Assembly: GCA_025765615.1 (NCBI GenBank)
Contig: JAIVFJ010000008.1
Location: forward strand, 310,001-374,000
DNA: 64,000 nt
Direction of reading: 5' to 3'
Source of the DNA: Zopfochytrium polystomum
Taxonomy: Eukaryota; Chytridiomycota; Chytridiomycetes; Chytridiales; Chytridiaceae
Shown: positions 21,379 to 31,910 of the stretch, one piece after another
Position numbering within the stretch: the stretch's first letter is position 1
Layout: each line of letters starts with the position of its first letter
Notes under the pieces: generated by a model
Told to the model about the DNA's origin: nothing
Seen by the model: the letters and a program-made list of their open reading frames with translations, nothing else
Databases searched by the model: none
Position numbers and translations under genes: made by a program

Positions 21379-22482
21379 ATGTCACTGGCGCGATCTCGAC
21401 CGTCAACCGGCTCCCGCAAACAAGAAACCTTAGTTCGCAAAACGGGAAGCGTGATAACACCGGAAGCAGTGTTGAAGTGAGTGTCCACGATAAGCTCGGC
21501 AATTTCGCACCTGTTGGTCGTGTTTACTAATTCGGGGTTCTGCTTGGCTGCCCCAACACAATTGTCCATTTTGCAGGCTCACCAAAGAATCTCCAAAGTT
21601 CCTGTGCCCAGCATCCGCCAATAACGTTATTCAGGTACTTTGCTCTTCTCGAGAAAGCCAGAAAACGTCCTGCGAGGAAGTGACAAAGCCCTCACTTGCA
21701 ACCAAATTTAGTTCCTTGAATTTCGGATTCGCGATCCAAAGTCAAATGAAGTAAGCGAGACTTCTCAGTTTCGTCAATCATCTAAGTCGATTCTCCTAGG
21801 TGTTTTTCGAAGTCAAGCGAACCACAGACCTATCTTGGGACCCGTCCTACCTTGAAGTGTCAGTGAACTATTATGAACAAGAGTTTCATTTGACTTATCA
21901 AGGCCACAATGAAGCAGCGATGATAGCGCGAGATCGATACACTACACCTTCAGCAAGAGCATTCTCACGTACCCTTCCGTGGGGACAACGTGAGTGCAGC
22001 CTGGCTTTTGCTCTTTCTGTCCTCGGCTCATTTCGATGCCCCAGCCTTGTCTTCGCAGTCGGAGCAAAGGAGCTGAAAAGTTTCCGCATGATCGAGCGGC
22101 ACTACTTCAAGGATCGGCTTCTGAAGTCGTTTGACTTTGACTTTGGGTTCTGCGTAAGTTCTTTGATTGAAGCGCACTGCCGCAGCGACACTCAGTTGGG
22201 GGGGTTTCTGTTTCTTTTTTCCCCGTTCGGCACAGATCCCCAACAGCATCAACACTTGGGAAAGCGTCTACAATGTGAGGCGGCGTCAATGCATTTCCCC
22301 CTTCTTGCAGCACGATGCGGGATCGTCTAAACATATTCTTTTACTTCCCGCAGGTTCCAAAGCTCGACAGCAAGACAATCAACGACATTGTTGCGAACCC
22401 AGGAAAAACAGCGTCGGACAGCTTTTACTTCGTTGATGACAAGCTGATTATGCACACCAAAGCCTATTACACATACGTCTGA
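21379..22482 (+). CDS. UNC119: UNC119/PDE6-delta family lipid-binding chaperone
   Basis: Soluble beta-sandwich protein that takes up N-myristoylated cargo and releases it in the cilium under ARL3 control. Eight short exons (21379-21476, 21577-21634, 21712-21750, 21800-21858, 21915-21989, 22045-22153, 22236-22274, 22354-22482) give 201 residues. Strong family landmarks run in order: ITPEAVL near the N terminus, FRIRD, FFEVKR, a YTFS strand, [45 protein letters not shown] and the C-terminal YYTYV. The sequence is nearer UNC119 ([18 protein letters not shown]) than PDE6D. Introns 4 and 5 were placed to restore [16 protein letters not shown] and [13 protein letters not shown] and are the least certain. 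Its presence suggests a lineage with a flagellated stage. Confidence 0.92.
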
Positions 22483-22824
22483 GATTCAGAGCCGCCCCAG
22501 CCAATTAGTCTGGGTGGTTGTTCTCTCACTCTCTCTCTCTCGCTCGCTCGCTCTCTCTCACTCTCGCAACTTTTGCTCTCGTTGTTGCAGTCAGTTCTCT
22601 CTCACTCTTAACTGACGTCCGAGTGTTTCCTCATTTTCCTCTTTTTTTTTTTTTTTTTTTCTTTTTTTTTTCAATTTTGACGCCACCCACAAGTAAAATC
22701 AATAGTGGAGAGCTGGTCGTTGTCGCAAATGACAAGTCCTCTCTCAATCCATTCTGGAAAACCAAACAGAAAAAAGAAAATCGACCATCCCACAAACGAA
22801 AAAAAACATCCACTTCAGCTTCCA

Positions 22825-24028
22825 ATGTGAGTTGGCCACTTGCGTGGCCCAATCCCACCACCACCATCCTATCCCATCCCATCCCATCGCATCCCATCGC
22901 ATCCCGCCCCACTCGTTGAGCCCATCTTCCCAACTTTGGCCCGCTCTTGCCGTGGCCTACGTTGCCCTTGTCGGTTCTGGGTTGCGCTCTGGATCTGCGT
23001 GGCTTTCAATCGACGCATCTTGAATCCTCGCCATCAATACCGATCGTGTCGAGCCCCGACTACCGACTGCTGGGATTTCTTCTTTGGATGGAGTCCGCGT
23101 ATTCTTGCGATCCTGTCTTTCGCTCACTCTTCAGGCCAAATCGCGATCCCTAGCCTGTCATCTGCGGCCTGGCCTCGAACGACCACGCAACTACCTCTCT
23201 CAGATCCTTTGAGCAGACAGGCTGGCACGACCCTCTGACCTCCATTCCTTTCCCTCAATCCATCATTTAGGGTTCGCTACGCCATCGACGTTCCCAGTGC
23301 CAAGGGTAAGCTTTTCCCTTGAGCGTTCGTAGAGGCGACATGGCTTGGTTTCTCAAATTTTCGTTTCATTTGATCAGCGGTGAAGGCTCGCGGATCCTAC
23401 CTCCGCGTTCACTTCAAGAACACCCGCGAGACTGCCCAGGCCATTAAGGGTCTCACCCTGTCGAAGGCTGTTGAGTACCTCGAAGCCGTTAAGGCGCACA
23501 AGCGTTGTGTCCCTTTCCGCCGGTTCAATGGCGGCGTTGGCCGGACCGCTCAGGCGAAAGAATTCCATGCCTCCCAGGGAAGGTGGCCGGTGAAGAGTGC
23601 CGAGTTCCTTCTTGGCCTCCTGAAGAACGCTGAGAGCAACGCTCAGGTAACAGACCCATTGTTTGCCTCTGCCGTTTTCTAGAGATGGGAGAGTGACCTT
23701 CCGCATCATGTTTTGGGTCCTCCTGCAGGTCAAGGGGCTCAAAATCAAGCACCTCGTTGTCCGATACATTCAAGTCAACCAGGCTCCTCCCCAGCGCCGC
23801 CGCACCTACCGCGCCCACGGTCGGATCAACCCTTACATGAGCCACCCCTGCCACATCGAGCTCACCTTGGTCGAGAGGGAGAAACATGTTGCCGCCAATA
23901 AGGCTTCCGCCCGGCCCCACCTCACCAAGAAGCGCGCCCTTCTCAAGACCATCAAGGCTTCCCGCAATGCGGCCGCGAAGAAGCCAGACGGAAAGGAAGC
24001 CAAGACGGAAGTCAAGAAGGCAGAGTAA
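22825..24028 (+). CDS. RPL17: 60S ribosomal protein L17 (uL22)
   Basis: Structural protein of the large subunit lining the peptide exit tunnel. Exons 22825-22826, 23271-23305, 23378-23646 and 23729-24028 give 201 residues. The start codon itself is split: AT sits before a 444-base intron (donor GTGAGT at 22827) and G opens the next exon, giving [45 protein letters not shown] and [15 protein letters not shown] are diagnostic. The tail is about 15 residues longer than in yeast and Lys/Ala rich. The leader intron is by far the longest of the gene and carries an ATCCC repeat, as in RPL10A of this window. A CT-rich stretch at 22525-22620 lies upstream and may be promoter or leader. Confidence 0.95.
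22868..22905. repeat. (ATCCC)n repeat in RPL17 intron 1
   Basis: About seven units of ATCCC, with two changed to ATCGC, lie 41 bases downstream of the intron donor. The complementary strand reads GGGAT, a sequence able to form a G-quadruplex. The same repeat in the opposite orientation sits in RPL10A intron 1. Confidence 0.9.
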
Positions 24029-24369
24029 ATTTAGTACATGCCACGGATGTGCTAGTGCCTGCTTGAGGGTGGTGTGGTTGTGTTCGGATGTTTTGCCATT
24101 GTGGTTGGCAGCAGCTTGGTGGGCTGTAATTGATGAAACACGGGCGGGCGGGGTTTGACGTAGGTGCTGGTCAAAAATTGTTTCCTTAGTCAGAAACAAC
24201 AACGATTTTCCCTTGATGTGTGTGTGTGTGTGTGTATGTGTGCGCATTGCAGACTGCAGCCAGTGGCGTACAGGATGTGCTGGGGTCCAGGCGATGGGAG
24301 GAGCCCAGTCAGAAGCCCAAAAATAAAAACAAATAAAATAAATCAAAAATAGAAAAAAGAAAAAAGAAA
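24029..24369. other. Intergenic region
   Basis: Between RPL17 and the COA1-like gene; contains a short (GT)n tract at about 24217-24236 and an A-rich leader. Nothing else recognised. Confidence 0.5.
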
Positions 24370-25185
24370 ATGCCTCCTTCGATCTCGGCAACAGCGACCA
24401 CCCCGCGGGCCGCGTCGATCAGCCGCGGGCCCACGATCTCTGCGGCGTTCTCGCGCCTGCCGCCCTGGCTGCGATACGCCCCGCACGTCACGCTGGTCAC
24501 CCTTGGGGCGGGCGTGTGGGCGCACGTCATCCTGACGTCGGCCGACTCACAGCGCGCCAACTCGCAGGTGGTCAAGGCGGTGCTGTACCACCTGCGCACC
24601 GATCCGGCGGCGGCCGAGCGGCTGGGCGACGACGTGCGGCTGGTCGGCTTCCCCGAGTCGGCCGAGAACCCCGTGCCGGCGCCGGCGGGCCGCCCCGGGC
24701 TGTACTCGCGCCAGTCGGATCTTGCGGTGACGCTGTCCACTACGTATACGTCTACGTCTCTGTCTTCGTCGCACCAACAGCAGCCCCTGCAGCAGCAACA
24801 GCAGCACCACTTGCATCAGCACGTGCCTCCGCCGCTGTCGACGGGGATCCTGTCGACGCGGCCGTCGTGGTGGCCGACGTGGCCGCGGTTCGCCAACGTG
24901 GCGGACACGGTGCGGGGCGAGTGCAACCAGCACCGCGGGGTGGCGGACCTTGCGTTCCGCGTGGTGGGGTCGCGCGGGGAGGTTGCGCTGGTGCGGTACG
25001 TCGGGCGGCGGCGCGTGCCGCCGGGCGACGTGTGGGAAGCGCAGACGTTTGTGGTGGCCAAGGAGGAGGAGAAAGATGTGGTGGCGGATGGGAAGGGCGG
25101 GACGGGCGCGGGCGGGTGGATGCTGGATTTCGTGCAGATGGCGCGCAGCGGCGGCGGCGGCGGCGGCGACGGCGGGAAGCGCTGA
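24370..25185 (+). CDS. COA1: COA1-like cytochrome oxidase assembly factor
   Basis: Single-exon gene, 271 residues, in a GC-rich stretch. The N terminus is Ser/Thr/Arg rich with few acids, like a mitochondrial presequence. It is followed by one hydrophobic segment (HVTLVTLGAGVWAHVIL, residues 38-54). The Coa1 domain pattern follows: NSQVVKAVLYHLRTDPAAA with RLGDDVRLVG, then after an insert rich in Gln/His/Ser, VRGECNQHRGVADLAFRVVG with SRGEVALVRY and a late W-E-A-Q-T strand. Coa1 proteins sit in the inner membrane and help Cox1 maturation. The insert of about 50 residues and the Gly-rich tail are additions to the family core. Assignment rests on pattern recognition, so moderate confidence. Confidence 0.68.
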   Translation: MPPSISATATTPRAASISRGPTISAAFSRLPPWLRYAPHVTLVTLGAGVWAHVILTSADSQRANSQVVKAVLYHLRTDPAAAERLGDDVRLVGFPESAENPVPAPAGRPGLYSRQSDLAVTLSTTYTSTSLSSSHQQQPLQQQQQHHLHQHVPPPLSTGILSTRPSWWPTWPRFANVADTVRGECNQHRGVADLAFRVVGSRGEVALVRYVGRRRVPPGDVWEAQTFVVAKEEEKDVVADGKGGTGAGGWMLDFVQMARSGGGGGGDGGKR

Positions 25186-25693
25186 ATGGAGAGGAGAGGG
25201 TGGGCCTGGGAGGGAGTGTGAATGGCGGCGAGGCGTGGAGGGAAGAGGCGTGAACGGGCGCCAGGCTCTGTGGTGGGGGCCTCTCGCCAACCCCGCTCTG
25301 TTCTTCCTTCGATTCTGCTGCTGCTGCTGCGTCCTCCTCGTTTACCCGCGTGTTGATGTCATGTTCTCCGCGCATGTGCGGCAGAGCGAGTTATAAAGTT
25401 CTTCCTCCTTGCCGTTCGGCGCGAGGTACCTATTCCGTTTTGAGACTGATAGCGTGGCTTAAAGAAGAAAAAATGAAAAAAGAAGCTCCTTCGGAGGTCC
25501 CAACCGATTATTCGTTGCTGGAATTAGAGGGTTCAGTCCAATGCACGCAACACTTGGTCGAACCAACAACCCAATGAGTCAGCCAAACCAAAAAGTTTCA
25601 ATACAAACCGATTAGCAATAAACGGGAAAAAAAGAAAAAAGAATAGGTGGTTTGGCAAAGTCATGAGCGTGCAGAGTATTTAAAGGGAGGAAG

Positions 25694-25725
<32 letters not shown>

Positions 25726-25831
25726 GCACCCACACACACATAGCACCCTCACACACACACACACACACCCACACAAGCACACAACACCGAGCGTTCAAGG
25801 TCCGACCCACGGACGCCCAAGCAAAAGAAGA
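25186..25831. other. Intergenic region with CA repeats
   Basis: Between the COA1-like gene and the VOC protein gene. The first part is the probable COA1 3' region. The last 140 bases before the VOC start are an interrupted CA repeat forming its leader or promoter. Confidence 0.5.
25693..25786. repeat. Interrupted (CA)n microsatellite
   Basis: Three CA blocks separated by short interruptions (GCACAGCACC, TAGCACCCT), ending about 45 bases before the VOC gene start codon. Confidence 0.95.
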
Positions 25832-27375
25832 ATGACTGCGACACCCACAAAGCGAGCTGCCGACGACAACGACGACGGTGCCACCGTCGCCCCCGACAAC
25901 GGCCACGCCGCCGCCGACGACGGACAACACAAGAAAGCCAAGCGCTTGCCCCAGGACGCTCCCGCCCTTGTCGTAGACCACGTCGACATCCCGGCCTCCG
26001 ACTCCACGCTTGCGAAGGACTGGTAAACACGGCCCCCGTATCCCATTGCCACCCTTCTCTGTTCTTTTGTCCAACCCGAGGTCTCCAATGGCGTTGAGGA
26101 ACCCAATCCTTAGAGTCCTCTTTTGATGATCAGGTACCTGAAAGCCCTTTCGTGCTTCGGAATCAAGGAGCTCGTGTGCATCCCGTGGGAATCGTTCAAG
26201 ATCTATGGGTTGGGCAACACGCATCCCACCCTCTGGGTGAGCCCGAAAGAGTCTGACTACTCGGGAAAATTGGCTGGCCATGTTGCCCTCCGAGCCACCT
26301 CAGCCGCGCAGGTCGATCAGTTTTATGCTGACGCGATTGCAGCCGGAGGCAAAGACAACGGGAAACCGGGATTCAGGAAGCATTATGCCCCTGGTTATTA
26401 CGCTGCCTTCGTCAGAGACCTGGACGGCAAGAACGTGGAGGTGGTGTGCCACGTTTGTCCGGACGACATTGACAAGGTCGAAAAGAGTTGAGTGGTTTGT
26501 CTTACAGTGTGAGTCCCTTCAGTGGTTTTGAACCGAATGGTCTAGGAATGGCAGCGAAGGGCAAGGTCGTCTGCTGGGCAGACATTCCCTGCACTGACGT
26601 GGATCGCGCAGCCAAGTTCTACGGCACCGTCTTCGAGACGGAGCTCAAAGTCGAATGCACGGATTCCAAACCGTGGGCATTCCTTCCTAGCGTGTCCATG
26701 GACACGGATGGCACTACTGGAGTTGTGAGTGGGTGTCTCGCCTCCTCAGATGAGAAGCGGGGACCAATGTCTGAAGGATGCGCGCTTCTTTACTTGAATG
26801 CGGACGGACGCATTCGCGAGGCCACTGAGCTTGCGGCGCGATCCGGTGGGAAAGTGCTAGAGCCCGTTCACTCTATTGGCCCGCACGGTTTCCGCTCTGT
26901 CATTCTCGACTCTGAAGGCAACCGCGTGGCACTTCATTCAAAGACGGACAAGGACAAAGTCGGGGCCACAGACTCGGACAAGGCCAAGGCCGATAACGGC
27001 AACTTCGTGGTGTGGTGCGACGTTCCTTGCCGTGATCTGGACCGCGCCATCGCGTTTTACTCTGCCGTTTTATCGATCAAGTGCGAAAAGATGAACGCAA
27101 ACGGGGCGGACGGCAAGGCGTTTGCAGTCTTTGAACACGGTCCGGCGGCCGTCTCAGGTTGCCTCGTGCAGCATCCCTCAGCAGCGGCCTCCACCGGCGG
27201 CGGGCCGACGGCCTACTTTTCGGTGGAAGGCCGGCTGCAGGCGGCAGTCGATGCGGCCGTTGCGCGTGGCTCCAGTGTGATTCAAGCCATTATGTCTATT
27301 GGCCCGCACGGGTTCATGGCACATGTCACGGACTCGGAAGGCAACCGCATCGGCTTGCACTCGGCGCACATGTAG
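25832..27375 (+). CDS. Triple VOC (glyoxalase/bleomycin-resistance fold) domain protein
   Basis: Metal-dependent or metal-free VOC-fold protein; reaction unknown. Best model: exons 25832-26022, 26134-26486 and 26546-27375, 457 residues. Domain 1 (about 45-165) starts VDHVDIPASDSTLAKDWYLK. Domain 2 starts WADIPCTDVDRAAKFYGTVF and ends HGFRSVILDSEGNRVALH. Domain 3 starts WCDVPCRDLDRAIAFYSAVL and ends HGFMAHVTDSEGNRIGLH. Domains 2 and 3 are clear internal duplicates. A Lys/Asp-rich head precedes domain 1. The 59-base intron joining domains 1 and 2 (donor GTTGAG, acceptor CTAG) is inferred. Without it, domain 1 ends at TGA 26489 and a second gene starts at ATG 26548, only 56 bases on, which is too tight for independent eukaryotic genes. 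Confidence 0.72.
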
Positions 27376-30361
27376 TGGTAATAGTAAGTTTTTTTTTTCA
27401 ACCGTGTAAGATAAAAGGATTTGTTTATTCCTTCTTCTCTTTCTTCCTCGCGTTTTCCTTTCTGTTGTTTGGTTCTCTCTGGCTTTCCTGCATGAAGTGC
27501 TTGCTTCCCTCCTTCCCTATCGCACCACCCTTTCCTTTGCAGTCTTTGTTCCGCCCGCGTCTGTTCATTTGCTCTGTTCTTTCTCGGCATGCCGAGAGTC
27601 GTGTGCACTGTTGTTGTTTGGTCGTCTGCATGCAATGTTCTTCTCGAAGAGTGTTGCTGAAAAGGAATAAAATGAATGTTTTTCACTTTGACTGTATCGT
27701 CGTTGCTCTTCTGCAGTTTCTGAATTGATCGAAATGAGGCCGATGGTCTCTCGTTGTTCTGTTGGCGGATGCGGAATCGGGAAACGCGATCCTCTGCTGA
27801 AGGGTTTCTCTCGAATTGATTGCAGGTTGAAATCTTGTGCAGGACCACAAATTCACGTGTCCGTTCCATCCGCAGAGAGGAGGCAGTGTCATGTGACCAA
27901 GTTTGAGGCTGCTGGAACCAGAGCCGGCCATCGCTGATATTTCGGGAGAGGTTTTACTCGGGACCAGTCACGCCCCAGCCGCATCGCAAACATTACGGCG
28001 TTACCACATCAATACGGGTGGTAAAAGATCTCCCAGCAGCAAAAAAAGGTTGCATCGTGTTGTTTCTTCTTTTTTTTTAAAAAATTTTGTAACGTTTTTC
28101 GGCAGCGAATGACCTTTTTTTTCTCTTTTTGCTGCCGGACTTCGATCGGTGTTCGTGCAGTTAGATAAACTTCTTCTATACTCAATATAACGTTATGAAA
28201 GTTTGTAAATACAGTGTCAGGTAGTGACATAAGATGCTGCGCGAAACTGGTAGTTGTGTGAGGTGGGGTCATTAAGTCCAGCTAATTCTATCTTTCAAAT
28301 CCAGGAGGAAAATCTTTCATCAGTCTTAAAGATTGAATCCCAAATCAAAAAGATGGATGCAGTGGGTGAAATCTGCAGAGAATTGAGGGGAAATTATTTT
28401 AATGTATTCAATGTTGCAGTCAAATACACTGTGGATATGCAGATGGGGCTTAAGGCAGTGGCTCAATTTGATCCAAAATACTGATTTTTTATTGTGAACT
28501 ATTTGTGTCACATTGATAGTCAAAGTATCTTCAAACCTTCACAATAAACTTATTGGATGTATAAAGTATTCAATAAGGGCAAAAAAGGGCTGCAGGTGTT
28601 TACTTTCAATCCATCAATTAGGCAATAGTTTACGTAGCCCCACAAATTTTATCTTTCTTCAAGCTACACACAATCTCTCATGAATACTCTGCAATTTCAA
28701 CCCATCACAGCTGTGTTGAATGTACTTGTTCATTGTTTATGAGGGACGTATGTTTTTCTTCCAAATTTTCTGTACGAAAAATATAATTTCAAAATGACCC
28801 AGCTGTACGGTGAGTACCAGCTTCATGCCAGACCCCCCAAGTTGCGTTTTGTGGCTGGCCAGAGGTGTTGATTGGCTAGTTCCATTTTTCAATAAAACAG
28901 AAAAATTTGTTCCACCAGACAATTCCCTTTTTATTCAAGATCCAAAAATTTGCCCAACCTCTGTTGCCTAATTTGCTGTGCTAACATTGCATCTGCACAT
29001 CCTCCCCAAGTCACGAAAAGTCATCATTGCGTGTTACTTTCATCTGGAGTGTCAGTTGCTCTTCAGACTGGAACAAGTACAAGCTGCATTCCTTTTGCCT
29101 TTGTCTTGCACAAGGTTTGAGAGTTTTGTACTTGTCAGAACATGGCAGGACAGGGCAAGGCAACAAGGAACTGAGAGGAGTGATGATTGTATTGGAAACA
29201 ATAATTCACTTGAGGGATGGGACTGGTCCCCCATCCCCCCATTTATACCTTTTGAGAGTCTTCCTTGTCAAGACTCAAAGAAAGTTCCAGAAAGAGCAAT
29301 TAGTAGTGTAAACAGTCTACTCTGAGTGAGTGAGTGGAAGAAGTGAATGAAGTGGAGATGTGTGTTTGTGGGTGGTCCTTCTCCCCAACTTGGAGAGAAA
29401 GAGAAAAAACTCTGTTATGAACTATTGATACATAATGATGATATGCACGCTGTAATAGTTGCTAGGCAAGCGTGACTGGCACAGGGTAAAAACCTCTCCT
29501 ATATTATCTGCTTGAGCAGAGGAGGAGGAAAACTGTTGACACCAGGTTTCTGTTCCACTTAATACTCAGAGTATTTGTCATCAGTGCAAGCCAGCGCCGG
29601 CATCGTGAGAACGATAACTGACAGTCCCTCTTGCTGCTAAAGTTTCTTGCAGTCACAATCAGTGTGTATTGCGTGGGGGCGTTGCAATGACGGAGGTGTG
29701 CTTGCAGTAGTCTCCAAAAGATTGGATGAGACTGAAGACTGGGGCAGCACTGATTGGGTGATGGATGATTGAGGGATGTGCAGTGAGATGATCAGCGACT
29801 TATAAGCGATCAAGGGACGAGACAACAGGTGCAATCAGGGATGAGTGTCCTGTTTGGCGCTGATGGTTTTGAGGCGACAGCAAGGGCGGGCATATGGGTC
29901 CCAGTTGCAGAGGCAGCGGCGCAGGGGAAGGGCCGAGCCAAGTGTGGTACGATTTTTTTGCTCGTTTTTTCAATGTTTCAACTTCTTTTTTTTTTTTTCA
30001 CTCCCATTAATTAATTGGGTTGTCTTTTTCCCTCTGATTGCCGCCAAAAAAAAAAAAAAAATCGATTCTTCGTGGGCTACTTGAGGGGGTCTGGCTTCAT
30101 GCAACATGTTGCGTTGCGCTCGCTACCAATTCCACCACCACGCATGTGCGAAATTTCATTTCGACGGAAACTTTTAGTCACCCACCCCCACTGTACTACT
30201 ACTACTGTTCTTGTCCCTTGCCGTTTTCCAGGTCCGAGCTGGCAAACCTCGCTTCAACAAAATCCCAATTCTTGTTTTGAGAACAACAACAAGAGTTAGT
30301 TTCCTTTAGCGTTTCGCTTCTTTAATTAACGCTTGCATGGACGTACGGAAAACGTCTTCCA
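27376..30361. other. Gene-poor, AT-richer region with repeat debris
   Basis: About 3 kb without a gene I can support. Composition shifts from GC-rich flanks to AT-richer DNA between about 28.0 and 29.8 kb. It holds a reversed LTR fragment, a short open stretch (28254-28484) encoding a Lys/Glu-rich peptide of unknown origin, T and A runs near 29985 and 30044, and a short possible exon at 29840-29947 (MSVLFGADGFEATARAG) that I could not extend. Confidence 0.5.
29133..29305 (-). repeat. Truncated LTR fragment (inverted)
   Basis: Reverse complement of roughly the 3' 60 percent of the LTR at 48875-49162, from the TGACA end back to the CTAATTGCTCTTTCTGGAAC stretch, with small indels. The 5' third of the LTR is missing and no second copy lies nearby, so it is a decayed solo-LTR piece. 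Confidence 0.85.
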
Positions 30362-31135
30362 CTACCTCACCGAGTACTCGATGAGCATAATCTCCCGCGC
30401 GGGCAGCTCCCCAACCACGCGCTCGACGACCGAGAACCCAAAGGGATTCGGCAGCTCGTCGGTCCCCTCCTCCGTCCCTTGGTCGCCCCACGCCGCCCGC
30501 CGCCGCTTCCACTCGGCCAGAACGGCCCGATCCATCGACTGCACCGCCGTCACCGCCGCATCCAACTCCGCCATGCCCATTCCGCAAAGGTAGTGCCCAA
30601 GGTCTGCCGTCACCACCGCCGAAGCCGCAGCCGCCGCGGCGACGCCACCACGTTTACCACGGCCGCCCAAGTCGAGGTCGTCGTCGTCGCGACATTCCCG
30701 CTTCTCCTCACCATCCACACCCTGCTCCTCCTCCTCCTCCTCCTCTGCAATGCTGGCCCGCAAGTGCCCGTCCTCGTCCACCTCCACAACCACCTGTACC
30801 ACAACTAACGCCGCTTCGGTCCCTCGCCGCCGCCGCCGGCCCAGCCCATCGATCGCGACCTCGCCCAGCGCGCGGCCGGGGCCCGCGGCCGCCGCGCCCG
30901 TCGGCAGCCTCCCGACCACGAATCGTGCGACGGCCGATGACGAGGACGACAACGATCGCGTTCGGGCGCCTGCGACGCGGAACCGCAGCACGCGCCGCGT
31001 CGGCAGCGTTCGGCCGCGCGGCACGGCGACCACGACGGCCCCGTCGGCGCAGCGGATTGCGATCGGCAGCGCCGTGAAGCTGAAGGTCTCGAGCTTGGTG
31101 CGGCGCGCGTCGAGGGCACGGAGGGCATCGAGCAT
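30362..31135 (-). CDS. Hsp70 substrate-binding-domain-like protein lacking the ATPase domain
   Basis: Single frame of 257 residues, very GC-rich. Residues 20-130 follow the Hsp70 beta-sandwich order: a LPIAIRCADGAVVVAVPRG stretch (compare LGIET-GG-LIPRN), TLPTRRVLRF (compare TIPTKKSQTF), VARFVVGRLPTG (compare VFQGER), ALGEVAIDGLG (compare LLGEFELxGI) and VVVEVDEDGHLRASI (compare VTFDIDANGILNVSA). An acidic linker and an Ala-rich helical region (about 175-257) follow, perhaps a reduced lid. No nucleotide-binding domain is visible in the 780 bases upstream. It could be a genuine SBD-only protein, the 3' part of a gene with an unrecognised upstream exon, or a relic. The match is by pattern of strands only and no function is proven. 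Confidence 0.45.
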   Translation of the reverse strand: MLDALRALDARRTKLETFSFTALPIAIRCADGAVVVAVPRGRTLPTRRVLRFRVAGARTRSLSSSSSAVARFVVGRLPTGAAAAGPGRALGEVAIDGLGRRRRRGTEAALVVVQVVVEVDEDGHLRASIAEEEEEEEQGVDGEEKRECRDDDDLDLGGRGKRGGVAAAAAASAVVTADLGHYLCGMGMAELDAAVTAVQSMDRAVLAEWKRRRAAWGDQGTEEGTDELPNPFGFSVVERVVGELPAREIMLIEYSVR

Positions 31136-31910
31136 ATCGTGTGTGTCGGTTGGGGCGATTGACTCGATTGGTTTGTTTCTTTTCTAATTCGAGTGCAATC
31201 AACCGACCTGCGCCTCCACACGCGAAGACCAGCACCTCCCACCACGAGCGACCACACTCTGGCACCCTGCTCCGCGACCGCGTCGCCACCAGCGGGCCGA
31301 GCACCGCGCAGAGCTCATGCGGTCGCTTGCACAGCGCGAAGAGTGCAAGGCGAGGACGCGGTTTGCCGCGCGCACTGGCGGCGCCGGCGGACCAGGGCGA
31401 GGAGTGATGATGATGTCCGCTACGCGGGTGGGTCGCGGAAACTAACCCGCCGAAGAGACGTCCCATTTGCTATATCCCTATGTAGTTTCTATCCCTCCAG
31501 GCCCCCAAAGGTTGCCATTACCCATTCCAAGAAGGAAACAAAGAAAATATGGGAACCACCAGCAAGCATGTACAGTATATGTAATGATTGGACTTGCGAC
31601 GGCGCAGTGTTCCCGCACTTCAACCAGAGGAGAAAACCGGCACCATGCAAGCCCATCCACCCGCGCGAAACAGAGCGAGCCCACATGGCGCGAATACGGT
31701 GTTAGTCGCCCCGTCATGCAGTAGGTTATGGTCCACAAGAAAAAGAAAACGGAAGAATGTTGTAATATACGTGATACTCAATACGAGGTTGGTCATACGC
31801 GTTTTTCGTTTTTCGTTCCTTCTGTTGTGTTTACCCCATTTTACACTCTTGTTCCAAGGATGGGGGTATGGTTTGAATGTGTTGCTCATATTGGCGTCGC
31901 TTCCTTCACA
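31136..31910. other. Intergenic region
   Basis: Between the Hsp70-like ORF and the HET-like gene, both on the minus strand. GC-rich near the first and AT-richer near the second. I looked for an Hsp70 ATPase domain in all frames here and saw none. Confidence 0.5.

Noticed and set aside
22868..22905. ATCCC run and other short tandem repeats as a CRISPR array
   Set aside because: Simple microsatellites without spacers, in a eukaryotic intron.
29829..30300. Possible two-exon small gene starting MSVLFGADGF
   Set aside because: A donor and acceptor can be found, but the second exon is low-complexity Gln/Asn and the protein resembles nothing.
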